64,000 nt of DNA, taken from positions 23,779,585 through 23,843,584 of the forward strand of contig NC_067205.1 in NCBI RefSeq assembly GCF_026262505.1. Direction: 5' to 3'. Under the pieces are notes generated by a model. The model was not told the DNA's origin, did not search any database, and saw only the letters and a list, made by a program, of their open reading frames with translations. Of the stretch, positions 1 through 10,443 are shown one piece after another. The DNA is from Trichomonas vaginalis G3. Taxonomy: Eukaryota; Parabasalia; Trichomonadida; Trichomonadidae. Position 1 is the first letter of the stretch. Each line of letters begins with the position of its first letter. The translations under genes and the position numbers were made by a program.

Positions 1-39
<39 letters not shown>
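1..39. repeat. Poly-T tract at window edge
   Basis: An uninterrupted run of about 39 T opens the window. A matching poly-A run lies at 57244-57272. It may be a natural homopolymer, the tail of a minus-strand insertion, or a sequencing or assembly edge. Nothing else in the sequence decides between these. Confidence 0.6.
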
Positions 40-302
40 CCACAAAAAGAAATTATCCGATGTGATCCAAAAAAATATAAAACCAAAAATAATTGTTATA
101 ATTTAAATGAAGAAGTAATTTAAAACGATTTTATTTATGATCAAATTTTATATATTTGAGAAAGGGACAAACTATCCAGTGTCACTTTTCAAAGGAATAA
201 AAAAAATAATAAAGATGGGGAACAGGACAAATTTGCCACACGGCACTTTTTTTAGAAAATTAATGGAGCGGAGCGATACTCTGCTGCAGGAGCCCAAAGG
301 CT

Positions 303-704
303 CCCAATCATTACGAAAGGGAGCCTCAGGGCTCCTGAGAATCCATCAGCAGAGGCCTTTTCATTTGGCCTCTGCTGATCAAAGATTCGGCGAAGCCATT
401 CTTCGTCTCAGGAGTCCCAAGGCTCCCAATCATTACGAAAGGGAGCCTCAGGGCTCCTGAGAATCCATCAGCAGAGGCCTTTTCATTTGGCCTCTGCTGA
501 TCAAAGATTCGGCGAAGCCATTCTTCGTCTCAGGAGTCCCAAGGTCCCAATCATTACGAAAGGGAGCCTCAGGGCTCCTGAGAATCCATCAGCAGAGCCT
601 TTTCATTTGGCCTCTGCTGATCAAAGATTCGGCGAAGCCATTCTTCGTCTCAGGAGTCCCAAGGCTCCCAATCATTACGAAAGGGAGCCTCAGGGCTCCT
701 GAGA
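303..704. repeat. 122-bp tandem repeat, about 3.3 copies, hairpin-rich
   Basis: Units start near 303, 425, 546 and 667. Each unit holds a 12-bp stem TCAGCAGAGGCC with a 9-nt loop and GGCCTCTGCTGA, plus a GGAGCC/GGCTCC inverted pair and a GATTCGGCGAAG/CTTCG segment. The unit is much more GC-rich than its surroundings. Copies differ by only one or two bases, so the expansion is recent. Confidence 0.85.
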
Positions 705-710
705 AACCTC

Positions 711-745
711 TTTGAGAAGGTTTTCTTAAAGAAAACCTTCTCAAA
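711..745. other. Perfect 15-bp-stem hairpin
   Basis: TTTGAGAAGGTTTTC at 711-725 is followed by a 5-nt loop TTAAA and its exact reverse complement at 731-745. It lies inside the candidate DNA element, directly after the tandem repeat. No adjacent gene would use it as a terminator. Confidence 0.75.
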
Positions 746-843
746 GATGATTGTCAGCATTCACTCAAAATCTACCAAGAGTTTCAAAGTTTCAAATCTA
801 TCTGAAATGAAGCTTTGAATCTCTTGTATATCTAATTGTAGAG

Positions 844-907
844 GTACCTTTTCAAAATGTCTTCTATTGATTAAATTTAATCAGTAAAAGTCATTTTGAA
901 AAGGTAC
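844..907. other. 16-bp-stem hairpin with internal palindrome
   Basis: GTACCTTTTCAAAATG at 844-859 pairs exactly with 892-907 across a 32-nt loop. The loop itself contains the palindrome GATTAAATTTAATC. Together with the two preceding hairpin blocks it makes 300-910 unusually rich in potential structure. Confidence 0.75.
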
Positions 908-1126
908 ATCTCTATAATTGCTATTGAGCATTCACTCTTGGAACCTTGGAGCTCTTGTGTAGTGCATGAAAACTCCAAGATTCTAGCATAAAACATATAT
1001 CATAGACATAATTTCTTCAAATATAATTTAAGGTTATTTTAAAAAATTAGAAAAGCGTAATTTAAGGTTATTGAAAAAGTGACACCTGGCAAATTTGTCC
1101 CGCACTCTATATATTTTTTTGGATCA

Positions 1127-2350
1127 AATCCATTTTAATAGAATTTATATACTATTCATCTATTAGTAAACACTACCGTATATTATTTTTTAAGCTATCT
1201 TATTTTTTGAACTTTTATTCAAATCTTTGGTCGCAAGAAGAATTGCATGATAAATAAAAACATTTAATCAAAGTCAATTTTATTTTTCATATTCAAATGG
1301 ACTGAGTGTTAACGTTTAACATTTTTTGCTAATTGTCGTCAAAAATTAGGCGTAAAGCAAAAATTGATATTTCATATGGTTTTATGATAGATAAGCATTA
1401 TATTCCCACTCATTATATTCGTAAATTTTGAGGTTTATCCTTCGCTTTTAAGATCATTGAATTTGATTTTTATAGAAAATAGCTATATATTAGAAAATAA
1501 TATGAGTTTATGTGATATTATTTTTCAGAAGATTTCATTCTATATGCCTATGAAAAGTACTCTCAAAACTAACTTTTTCCTAATTATAATTAAATCTAGA
1601 ATATTGTATTATGCTTAGTATTATTTCATTTTTCTCATTCAATTTAGAATTTACAAATGTCAAAAAATTGAGAGCTGTCACTTTTGATGAATTTCTGTTT
1701 ATTACACTTTCGATTCTGTGTCATAACGAGGTATAAAAATTTCATTTTACAATGAATTTAATGTCTTTTTTAATAATCTTACGTTCTCCATTTAAAAAAT
1801 TATATTTCTTTTATAGATCCATCATAATTAATGCACACCATTTTAGTACCTCGACCAAAGCATTATAGATATAGCAATCTTAGCAAGTTCCCTGCATATT
1901 ATGTCGTTATCCTTTAATAAAATCAGATGGAAATTATTCGTTATTACCAAAAGACGAACTTTATCAGAAGCTTTAATATTCTGGTTATCATTCTTTTCAA
2001 AGTTCAAACAAAAATCTGAAGATGTTTTAAATTTTTTTCAAAATGTCTAATATTTTTATCCACTCATACTTGTCAAATCATCCTTTATATATTAGCCGCA
2101 TTTGATACATTTTCTTTTCCGATAAAATCATTTGCTTATGCAAAGGTGGCACATAAAAGGAGTGATGCTCGATATGTCACCTTGGCTTATGCATCTGTCT
2201 ACATATCACAATCTTATGATTACTTTTCTTATATTTTTGTTTACGAAGTTAGTTGTCAATGTGATGATGTATATTTCATACCTAAATACGCCTCATATAT
2301 CCGAATACTGTTAGTTTTTTGTGTCCAAATCTAAAAATTAGATCTCCAAT
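1127..2350. other. AT-rich intergenic DNA without a supportable gene
   Basis: Short open frames occur near 2132-2334, but they lack recognisable motifs, overlap each other in two frames and have hydrophobic, low-complexity content. I see no repeat, RNA gene or conserved motif here. It is taken as host DNA to the left of the Maverick insertion. Confidence 0.5.
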
Positions 2351-2356
2351 AGAGGT
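2351..2356 (+). repeat. Left 6-bp target duplication (AGAGGT) of outer Maverick
   Basis: AGAGGT directly precedes the left inverted repeat. The same six bases directly follow the right inverted repeat at 48676-48681. Six-base target duplications are the rule for Maverick/Polinton integrases, so this fixes both ends of the outer element. Confidence 0.9.
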
Positions 2357-2703
2357 AGAAGAAGAATAGGATGGGTTTAGTGACTTTTTTTGTAAACGTA
2401 AGAATTCATACAATATTGAACGATTTTGTATCATTTTTTTTAACATATGAAGTAAAAAAATGTATGATTCTTACGGTTTTTATTCTTACGTTTTTGAATA
2501 AATCAAGATTTAAAAAATTTTCAAAATTGTAAGACTTTTACACTCAGCCCATACATAAAAAAAATATATTTCATCTTTTATAAAAGAAGCTATATATAGA
2601 TGATGTCAGATATTCCGCGATTAATTAAACATTGTTTAAATCCTGAATGGAATCAATGAAGTCATAATCAAAGACCTCATAAACGGGTAAAAGAAATTAG
2701 AAA
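2357..2703 (+). repeat. Left terminal inverted repeat of outer Maverick
   Basis: 347 bp, near-perfect inverted match to 48329-48675. It starts with AG, as Maverick ends usually do. The segment CCTCATAAACGGGTAAAAG near its inner end and TCTTACGGTTTTTATTCTTACG near its middle are readily matched on the other side. The first gene starts about 65 bp inside. Confidence 0.93.
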
Positions 2704-2768
2704 TTCATGTCTTACGAAAAATTAAAACTTAGTTATGTTTATTATTTTATTTTTTTATTTTGTTTGAA

Positions 2769-3886
2769 ATGAGCGTCAAAACTAACAACGTTAAAAAATT
2801 GGGATTCACAAACGAGGAAATAAAGGATATATTAGAGGAGGCGGGTTATGAGGTTGATAAATATTATTTAAGAAATTGTAAAAAATTCGCGGAGTTTTTA
2901 AATGAGTTTGATTATGATGGAAAAATGAATAAAAATGATGTTATAAATTTCTTATATCCCACATCTAAAAAAGAAAACAAACCTAAAGAACCTGATGTTT
3001 TCCCTGAATATTATGAAGAACGGATTAAAGATGATGATGAATATGATGAAATTGAAATTGAAAGACTGGAAAAAATAAGAGATGAAATAGATGAAAAAAT
3101 TAAGGAATTAAGAGAAGTTGAAAAATATAATGAAAATGAAGTAGAGGATTTAATGAATATCCCAGCTTCAGAATCAGAAGTTCAGAAATCTCATGAAGAA
3201 AGATATAAAAATTATGTCTCAGAATCAACACAAAATTTATTAGATGGTGAAATAGATGAAACACTTTCAGAAGAAGGAACTAAATTTATTCGTAAACATA
3301 AGTTACAATTTATTGATAATGAAGAATACCCCTGTATCCTGCTTTCACCACCTTTAGATTCCAAAAAATTCAAAAAAGCTCTTAAAAACGTGACATATGC
3401 AACTAATACGATTAAGAAAGAAGATCATGATATTTACACAAATTATTATTTAAATAAATGCACAGGTGTTGATAAAGTTTTTGATTTATTAGATAAAATA
3501 TCAAAAGAAACCATTGGAACCTATAAAATTTTGTTGATTGTGGTTTCATTATTGAAGATACCAATAATGTTTCATATGAAAGAACAGCACCGAAGGAAGA
3601 CGAAGTTGAAAGGTCTATACCATTCGTTATTAAGAACATAAAAGATATGAAAACTTATAAACATTATATTTATTCATTTATTTCAGAAAAAATGGAAGCA
3701 ACCCATAAAACATCTTCTCATCATTTTATAGCTATTCATACATTCCTTTTCAAAGTTGTGAAATTAAATAAGACAGGAATTAGATTTAATGTATCAGGGT
3801 ACACATTCTTGAGTAAATTAAAATGTATTCGTCACGTCGCGGATGATAAAAATTTATGTGTTCTTAATTCATTTTATGGGCTTTAA
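2769..3886 (+). CDS. Polymerase-linked ORF of outer Maverick (candidate terminal-protein-like), broken
   Basis: First gene of the outer element, immediately upstream of polymerase B. The start used here is the ATG opening MSVKTNN, preceded by the TTTATTTTTTTATTTT-type leader seen before other element genes. The first 65 residues (GFTNEEIKDILEEAGYEVD, then KKFAEFLNEFDYDG) align in pattern with the start of the ORF at 38375 in the inner element, which also sits directly before its polymerase. The middle is highly acidic and probably coiled coil. Position and pairing suggest a replication role, perhaps the protein primer, but no catalytic or attachment residue was identified. The gene looks broken. 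Confidence 0.55.
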
Positions 3887-3935
3887 AAAATAAACTTTAT
3901 TTTTATTTATTTTTTAATTTTTTATTCTTACATAA

Positions 3936-6900
3936 ATGAACAAAAACGGAACAGCTAAAATGAATGATAATCAAATTAGAGCAGAAGGTAGAAGGTTATT
4001 TAAACGCTTCTATAACATTCCTGATGGTGTTAATCCTAAAACTCGTAGAAGTTATTTAAATGAAGCAATAGATGCATATGAAGGGTTTGACATTTCATCA
4101 GAAAGTGAGAGATTAGCGAGAATGTTAAATGTTAATATTGATTTCTATTATTGTGATCCTCAACCAGAAGACGTGGACATAAATAAGGTAGACTTTCCAT
4201 TAGTGGAATCAATAATGATAGATCCAGAATTTGAAACAGTAAATATTTTATTAACACAGAGTTCATGTGGAAAACTTCACGCTGACAGAATAACAGACGT
4301 AGAAGCACTCACCGGCTATAAAGTTTGTCCATTTTGTAAAGAAGAAGTTTTTCTATCCGTGATGACCAGAAAGGAAAAACCAAAGAAGATTTTTAAAGCA
4401 TTGTGAGAAATGTAAAGAAAATAATGGAGATTAATTCAAGACGTTCAATTGCAAAAGACCAGCAACCATATGCACCACATATTACGAAACAGAAGATATA
4501 TCAGTGGTTATTAGCTCACAATTTGCAGGAATATTATAAACCGACAAGATATTATATTACTTTTGACTTTGAAACATTAGAGACTAAAGAAGAATTACAA
4601 CTTTCTGAGTGTGCAACTTTGAATGCTTACTTAAAACCATTCATGGTATCATCAACGGTTAAATTAAATGATAAAACATATACGAGGAATTTTTGCTTAA
4701 CTTCGAGTGATTCTTTTATTTCTGATTGGATTGAGTTTTTATTTTCAACCTGTTCATTAGTTGCTAAATCAAATATTGAACAATATGAAGAATTATTGAA
4801 GTCGCAAACGGTGGGGACTTTGTCTCATACATTAAATGAAAAACAGAAGGAAGCATTTAAAGAACTTCTAGATGAGGAATTCAATAAAGTGAATATCATA
4901 GGTTTTAATTCGGGAAAGTTTGATTTAAATTTAATTCTTCGTGATTTAAACACTGCAAAATGGAAAATAAAATCAATGCTGGGTTCATCTTCACAATTTA
5001 AGCAAATCATTGTAAAGAAAACAAACGTTCCATATGAATTAAGATTTATTGACATCAGAAATTATATAGCGGGTGGGACATTAGACCAATTCACTCAAGA
5101 TTTCGGAAACAATAAATCACGTGTTAAATCCTTTTTCCCTTATCAATTCATCACGTGGGAAAATTACGAAGAAGAATTATATAAAGTGGAACCATTCACT
5201 CAAGATTCATTTTATTCAGCATTAACTCAAGAAACTATATCAGATAGTGATTATCAAATATATCTCAATGATGCTAAAAATTTTAAGAATAGATTAGAAT
5301 ATTTTATTCATTATTGCAATAAAGATGTTGAAATTATGATTGATCCAATCGATAAAATTATTGAAGAAACATTTGTTTATAAAATTGACACGCTTCATAA
5401 TCTTTCTTTACCATCGAATGCTTCAATGATTCGTTACGCTTTAGCATATAAAGACTTTAATCCTAATGAAAAATATCCTGAGGAAGAGATAGAATCAGGT
5501 TTTGAATTAACGAAAAAGTATTGGAAATATAAAATTGAATCATCTAAGAAACAAGATGAAAAAGCAGAAAGGGATACTAAAAATAATGTTTCAATGGATG
5601 ATTTTCAATACTATCACGATTTAATCCTTTCATCTAAATGCAAAATGTGTGGTAAAGCGTTTACATATGCAAATAAACCAACATTGGATAGAATCGATAA
5701 TGAAAAACCACATACCAAAGAAAATTGTCAGTTAATGTGTTGTTATTGTAATGTCGTAAAATCAAATAAAGATGAAGATGTTCAACGTTTAAGAATCAAT
5801 TTAAGAAATTATGCATTAAAAAATAATTTACCAATGACTTTAGATTCAGTTGAAGCTTATCACATTCTCCGTAATGGAATTACTGGTGGTCTATCAAATG
5901 TTCAACATAGAGTAAATCTTAAAGGAATCACGCACATTAATAAACTTTCATATAATCCAGAAACTAAAACTGTATCAAATGAGGACACCACCAACATTAT
6001 GACTCATTTCGTTGGTGTTGATTTTAATTCATTATATCCTTCATCATTTTCATCTAATCCTCATGATTTCATTCAATATACTGACCATAAAATGTATATG
6101 CCGGGAAGATTGAATGGTGTTATCATTTGTGATATAGCAACAAAGAAAGCAAAAGCACTGGGAATTATTAGAAAGAAAAATACTTTATTCGTGGCTGAAG
6201 TAAAGGGTCACATTGATGAAAAATACATTAATGATTACATAAACTTTTTACCGATAATAAGAAACTTAGATATTATCACAGATGAAAAACAATTGGTGGT
6301 TTTATGTATAATTACATGAAATCAAACAATCTACCAGTTGACCAGAAACAGAGGAAATTAACTCAGTTAGCATCAACACACAACCAATATCAACCATTTT
6401 CTTCTTATTATCTTTGGTATCTAATCGACAGATTTCATTTTATCATTGATGATATTCAATCAATTTTAACATTTACTAAAAACACTTGCTTTAATGAATT
6501 TGCGAATGAATTTATGAACGAAAGACAAAAGGCTGAATTAGAAGGAAATAAAGGAAAAAGTTTATTTTGCAAGATTTCACTTAATGGATCATATGGTTAT
6601 GATGCAATGAATACACAAAATTACACAAAGACTAAAATAATGAATGCACAGAAGGCACGCGTTGCATGTATGTCAAATAAGTTTAAAAACATAAGAGAAA
6701 TAGGAGAGGATACGTATCAACTGATGCTCAAAGATAGATTTTATAGATGTGATTCATGTTTACAAGAGGCATTCTTCACTTTAGATAACGCTAAATACTG
6801 GTATTTGGTTTTCATTTATGATTTTATGTATAAATGCATGAATGTTAATCGGTTTCATTTCATTGAAGGTGATACTGATTCATCTTATTGGGCAATCGCT

Positions 6901-7398
6901 GGCGACCCAAATCTTCCTAACACTCAAGCATTTCAAGCGATTGTAACCGATAAACAATTTTATGATAAAAACATTTTCAAATTCGCACCTTTTGATTTCT
7001 TCTGTTTTGATGAGAAATTTAAACCTAAATTAAAGAATAAAGCTGAAGAAAAAGCGCATGAGAAGAAGTTATTGGGTTTAGCAATTGAGAAACAAGGTGA
7101 TAACATGGTTGCTTTATGCCCCAAGTGTTATACATCATTCAACGGTTCAATTGATGGAAGTGATTTTAAAAAGATTGCACAAAAAATGAAAGGTGTTAGT
7201 TTACGACAAAATAAACAATTTACACCTAAAAATTATTTGGATATAATAAATGATAAAGTGATATTTGATGGTCAGAATATTAATTTACAACTTAAAAACG
7301 GGTCAATGACTCGCTTAACAATTGGTAAGACTGCATTAACAGGAGCACACACTAAGGCTGTATGTTGTGAAAATGGATGTTGTATGCCATTTATTTAA
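3936..7398 (+). CDS. Protein-primed DNA polymerase B of outer Maverick (broken)
   Basis: Family B, protein-primed polymerase, expected to replicate the element. Visible motifs in order: a Cys-rich CPFCKEEVF near the end of the N-terminal region; exonuclease motif I YITFDFETLE; an HNH-like insertion near 5596-5790; polymerase motif A GVDFNSLYPSSF; motif B KISLNGSYGYD; motif C EGDTDSSYW. A C-terminal CPKCY and CCENGCC pair suggests metal-binding ends. The DTDS and SLYPS signatures make the family call secure. The gene is broken, with a small number of breaks. The inner element carries a separate, quite diverged polymerase at 39529-42217 without the HNH-like insert. Confidence 0.9.
5596..5790 (+). 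other. HNH-like nuclease/zinc domain inserted in polymerase B
   Basis: Between the exonuclease and polymerase halves lies CKMCGKAF, then TLDRIDNEKPHTKENCQL, then MCCYCNVVKSNKD. Two CxxC pairs flanking an LDRIDN...H..NCQ.MC core match the layout of HNH endonucleases of the phage endonuclease VII/McrA type. It lies inside the polymerase frame and is absent from the inner-element polymerase. It could be an intein-like or homing-type insertion, a structural zinc module, or a nuclease acting with the polymerase. Confidence 0.7.
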
Positions 7399-7426
7399 TA
7401 CAATTTAAAATTTTATTTTTAATGAA

Positions 7427-7498
7427 ATGCCACAGAAGAGACAAAAGGAACCGTTAATAATGGTTTTGATTCTTGATCAAAGAGGTGGGCGCCCTTAA
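7427..7498 (+). CDS. Possible 23-residue peptide gene
   Basis: A short frame (MPQKRQKEPL...) begins right after a TTTTATTTTTAATGAA leader like those before larger genes of this element. It ends just before the integrase leader, so it has the spacing of a gene. It contains the palindrome GGGCGCCC. No function is recognisable. It may instead be a remnant. Confidence 0.25.
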   Translation: MPQKRQKEPLIMVLILDQRGGRP

Positions 7499-7522
7499 AA
7501 CACTTATTTTATTTTTATATAA

Positions 7523-9025
7523 ATGGATAATGTACATTTAAAAATTTTAATTGATGATTTAGTACTTAATCAAAATTTTCTTACTTATTATGAATTAAAA
7601 TCATATCTCCAAAAATATGATGAAAATATAACGGGCGATGATATGGATTATTATTATCATTATTATAAAAATGAAATTTTGAAATATCATGATAAAATAA
7701 TTTCTAAAATTAAAGACAAAATTAAAAATAATGAATATGCAAAGGGAAAAACTAAATCACAACTTAAACAATTGAAAGATTTCAAAAATAAAGTATTAAC
7801 AGAAGAAGATATTGATGAATTATATAATTTATATAATCCTGAGCTGCAAAAAACAAAGGTGCAAAACGCCCAGGTCATTCAGACCATAAATGAAGCACAA
7901 GCTTTAATTTATGATTCATTAGTTAAACCATATTCAGCCCGACTTTTAAATGAAGATCAACTTTTGGAATTCATCCTTCAACATAAACTCGAAGCGGGAA
8001 AGTATATCAAACCTTTATATACAGCATATTTAAAACAAATGAATAGAATACATCCAGAATTAATGAAAGGGGGAATGAAATCCAAAATCAAAGCAGATAA
8101 AATTAAACCACTTGCAATACCAAAACCTCCAACGACAGTACCTCCTCCTTCAGTTAATCCTTCATCATTCACTTTATTATATCCATTTCAAACATTAAAG
8201 AAGCAAAAAGATTTTAAAAAGGATTTCAAGATATTAAATAAACCAATTGACCCAAAAATTCAACCGTTAAAGGAAAAATTTAGTCGCCCTTCATTTGCAC
8301 CATATCCATATTCATACGAAATCGATCATTTAGAATATTCAAAAGGAAACGTTACTTATTTATTCGCCATTAACATTAACACTAGATATTTATATTGCAT
8401 TCCGGTGAAAGGGAAAACAGAACAGGAAACAAGAAGAGTTATACAATACTTATTAGATCATGAAAGAGTAGATAATATAAGGGGTGATGGTGATAAAGGA
8501 TTTCAGGCAGCTATGGCTCATTATTTCCCACAAATTAATTTTTACTTTTCATCTTCTCCATATACGTTTCATAATAAAATAGTTGATGCGGTAATGAGAA
8601 CTCTTAGAGATACGTTAGGAGTTAACGGTCAGATATACTGGGATGGAAATCATGACTCCATCATACAACAGTTAGTATATTATTACAATAATACATGGCA
8701 TAGAACTATAAACATGAAACCAGTGGAAATGAAAAATGATATTTCAAAAGAATGGGAATATATTAGAAAGCAAATGGAAAGGTTAAATGATGTTAAACGT
8801 GAACAAATTAATTCGGGGCTCATGAATTTTAAACAAGGGGATAAAGTTTTGATTCATCTCGATTATGGAAAAACTGATAAATCAATGACAAAAAGAAGAC
8901 GAAGATTTGACACAATAGCTGAATTTGTTAGATATATTAACGGTAATGTATTAGTTGAGGTTAACAATAAATTAATAGAAATTCCGATTTATTTTATTAC
9001 TCCATTATATTTAAATAATATTTAA
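7523..9025 (+). CDS. Retroviral-type integrase of outer Maverick
   Basis: 500 residues, one open frame, preceded by a TTTTATTTTTATATAA leader 4 bp from the ATG. Residues 1-230 are charged and end in a proline-rich linker (PPTTVPPPSV). The rve-type core follows: YEIDHLEYSKGN with the first acidic residue, FAININTRYLYCIPV, RGDGDKGFQAAM with the second, and HNKIVDAVMRTLRDTL in the last helix. A basic C-terminal SH3/chromo-like region (FKQGDKVLIH, TKRRRRFDT) closes the protein. Such integrases insert Mavericks with 6-bp target duplications, which agrees with the duplication seen here. The gene looks whole. Confidence 0.88.
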   Translation: MDNVHLKILIDDLVLNQNFLTYYELKSYLQKYDENITGDDMDYYYHYYKNEILKYHDKIISKIKDKIKNNEYAKGKTKSQLKQLKDFKNKVLTEEDIDELYNLYNPELQKTKVQNAQVIQTINEAQALIYDSLVKPYSARLLNEDQLLEFILQHKLEAGKYIKPLYTAYLKQMNRIHPELMKGGMKSKIKADKIKPLAIPKPPTTVPPPSVNPSSFTLLYPFQTLKKQKDFKKDFKILNKPIDPKIQPLKEKFSRPSFAPYPYSYEIDHLEYSKGNVTYLFAININTRYLYCIPVKGKTEQETRRVIQYLLDHERVDNIRGDGDKGFQAAMAHYFPQINFYFSSSPYTFHNKIVDAVMRTLRDTLGVNGQIYWDGNHDSIIQQLVYYYNNTWHRTINMKPVEMKNDISKEWEYIRKQMERLNDVKREQINSGLMNFKQGDKVLIHLDYGKTDKSMTKRRRRFDTIAEFVRYINGNVLVEVNNKLIEIPIYFITPLYLNNI

Positions 9026-9044
9026 TTTTTTTATTTCGTAAGAA

Positions 9045-9317
9045 ATGAGTGACAACGAAGCAGCCAAGAGTCCGGACAATGAATATAAAAAGAAACTAAA
9101 CAAAATTAAATCAAAAATATGCTATTACAAAAAGAAGCCGCAATGTGGTGTGGCTGAAAACGATAAAGAGAGGAAAGAAATAATCGAAAAATTAGAAACT
9201 TACCGTTCAATCCTTAAACTGGGTGAAGCAAAAATAAAAGAATTTAATAAAATAAATAAATTGATTGGAAGAGATGAATTTAATAAAGATGAATTTTTAA
9301 ACTCAATCCAAATTTAA
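9045..9317 (+). CDS. Small basic coiled-coil protein (unknown)
   Basis: 90 residues, ATG 20 bp after the integrase stop, leader TTTTTTTATTTCGTAAGAA. It is lysine-rich with a short CYYKKKPQCG motif holding two cysteines and a helical second half (ERKEIIEKLETYRSILKL). Its place between integrase and repeat array suggests co-expression with the replication and integration block. No family recognised. It could be a small DNA-binding or structural protein. Confidence 0.55.
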   Translation: MSDNEAAKSPDNEYKKKLNKIKSKICYYKKKPQCGVAENDKERKEIIEKLETYRSILKLGEAKIKEFNKINKLIGRDEFNKDEFLNSIQI

Positions 9318-9325
9318 TTTTTTCA

Positions 9326-10370
9326 GTGCTACCATGTTACCATGTGCTACCAGGTCAATTAACTTCTCTGAAAAATGATGACAACATGACATTTTGACAA
9401 CAACATAGGAGGAAGGTATTTATGAATTATTTTTGAAGAACTGAAGGTGCTACCATGTTACCATGTGCTACCAGGTCAATTAACTTCTCTGAAAAATGAT
9501 GACAACATGACATTTTGACAACATCACTGGAGGAAGGCATTTATGAATTATTTTTGAAGAACTGAAGGTGCTACCATGTTACCATGTGCTACCAGGTCAA
9601 TTAACTTCTCTGAAAAATGATGACAACATGACATTTTGACAACAACATAGGAGGAAGGTATTTATGAATTATTTTTGAAGAACTGAAGGTGCTACCATGT
9701 TACCATGTGCTACCAGGTCAATTAACTTCTCTGAAAAATGATGACAACATGACATTTTGACAACAACATAGGAGGAAGGCATTTATGAATTATTTTTGAA
9801 GAACTGAAGGTGCTACCATGTTACCATGTGCTACCAGGTCAATTAACTTCTCTGAAAAATGATGACAACATGACATTTTGACAACAACATAGGAGGAAGG
9901 TATTTATGAATTATTTTTGAAGAACTGAAGGTGCTACCATGTTACCATGTGCTACCAGGTCAATTAACTTCTCTGAAAAATGATGACAACATGACATTTT
10001 GACAACATCACTGGAGGAAGGCATTTATGAATTATTTTTGAAGAACTGAAGGTGCTACCATGTTACCATGTGCTACCAGGTCAATTAACTTCTCTGAAAA
10101 ATGATGACAACATGACATTTTGACAACATCACTGGAGGAAGGCATTTATGAATTATTTTTGAAGAACTGAAGGTGCTACCATGTTACCATGTGCTACCAG
10201 GTCAATTAACTTCTCTGAAAAATGATGACAACATGACATTTTGACAACAACATAGGAGGAAGGCATTTATGAATTATTTTTGAAGAACTGAAGGTGCTAC
10301 CATGTTACCATGTGCTACCAGGTCAATTAACTTCTCTGAAAAATGATGACAACATGACATTTTGACAACA
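9326..10370 (+). repeat. Left array: 121-bp tandem repeat, 8 full copies plus a partial
   Basis: Units begin at 9326, 9447, 9568, 9689, 9810, 9931, 10052, 10173 and 10294, each 121 bp. Each carries GTGCTACCATGTTACCATG, a TCAATTAACTTCTCTG stretch and short iteron-like words (GACAACATGACA, TTTGACAACA). Two versions of one segment alternate: ACAACATAGGAGGAAGG (A) and ACATCACTGGAGGAAGG (B), in order A B A A A B B A. The array lies just before the primase-helicase promoter, and the same unit recurs inverted at 12768-17032. Confidence 0.95.
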
Positions 10371-10389
10371 GTTCAGGAAATATGATGCA

Positions 10390-10443
10390 GCCCAAAAATA
10401 AAGTTAGTTTTAAAATTATTTTTATTTTTTTATTCCTATATAA
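10390..10443 (+). promoter_or_regulatory. Leader/promoter of primase-helicase gene
   Basis: AAAAATAAAGTTAGTTTT is followed by a T-rich TTTTTATTTTTTTATT stretch and TATAAATG at the start codon. Nearly the same string precedes several other genes of both nested elements (17956-18017 reversed, 35567-35618 reversed, 36798-36854, 46003-46046), so it is probably a shared element promoter. Confidence 0.55.

Larger units (their letters stand above)
63..1126. mobile_element. Candidate non-autonomous terminal-inverted-repeat DNA element
   Basis: The two ends mirror each other. TGATCCAAAAAAATATA at 63-79 matches the reverse complement of 1109-1126. Further in, a GGGACAAATTTGCCA-like block followed by GTGTCACTTTT-like sequence occurs on the left (about 160-190 and again 217-255) and, inverted, on the right (about 1065-1104). 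Between them are tandem repeats and three strong hairpins but no credible protein gene. The long reading frames at 137-702 exist only because the repeat unit is open. It resembles a MITE or a Mutator-type derivative. No target duplication was confirmed, so the family is not assigned. Confidence 0.45.

Noticed and set aside
137-702. Protein-coding genes in the left repeat block
   Set aside because: The frames repeat the same 122-bp unit and encode nothing conserved. They are open only because the unit lacks stops in one frame.
2132-2334. Small genes left of the outer Maverick
   Set aside because: Two overlapping short frames of low-complexity hydrophobic residues, with no leader motif and no recognisable domain.
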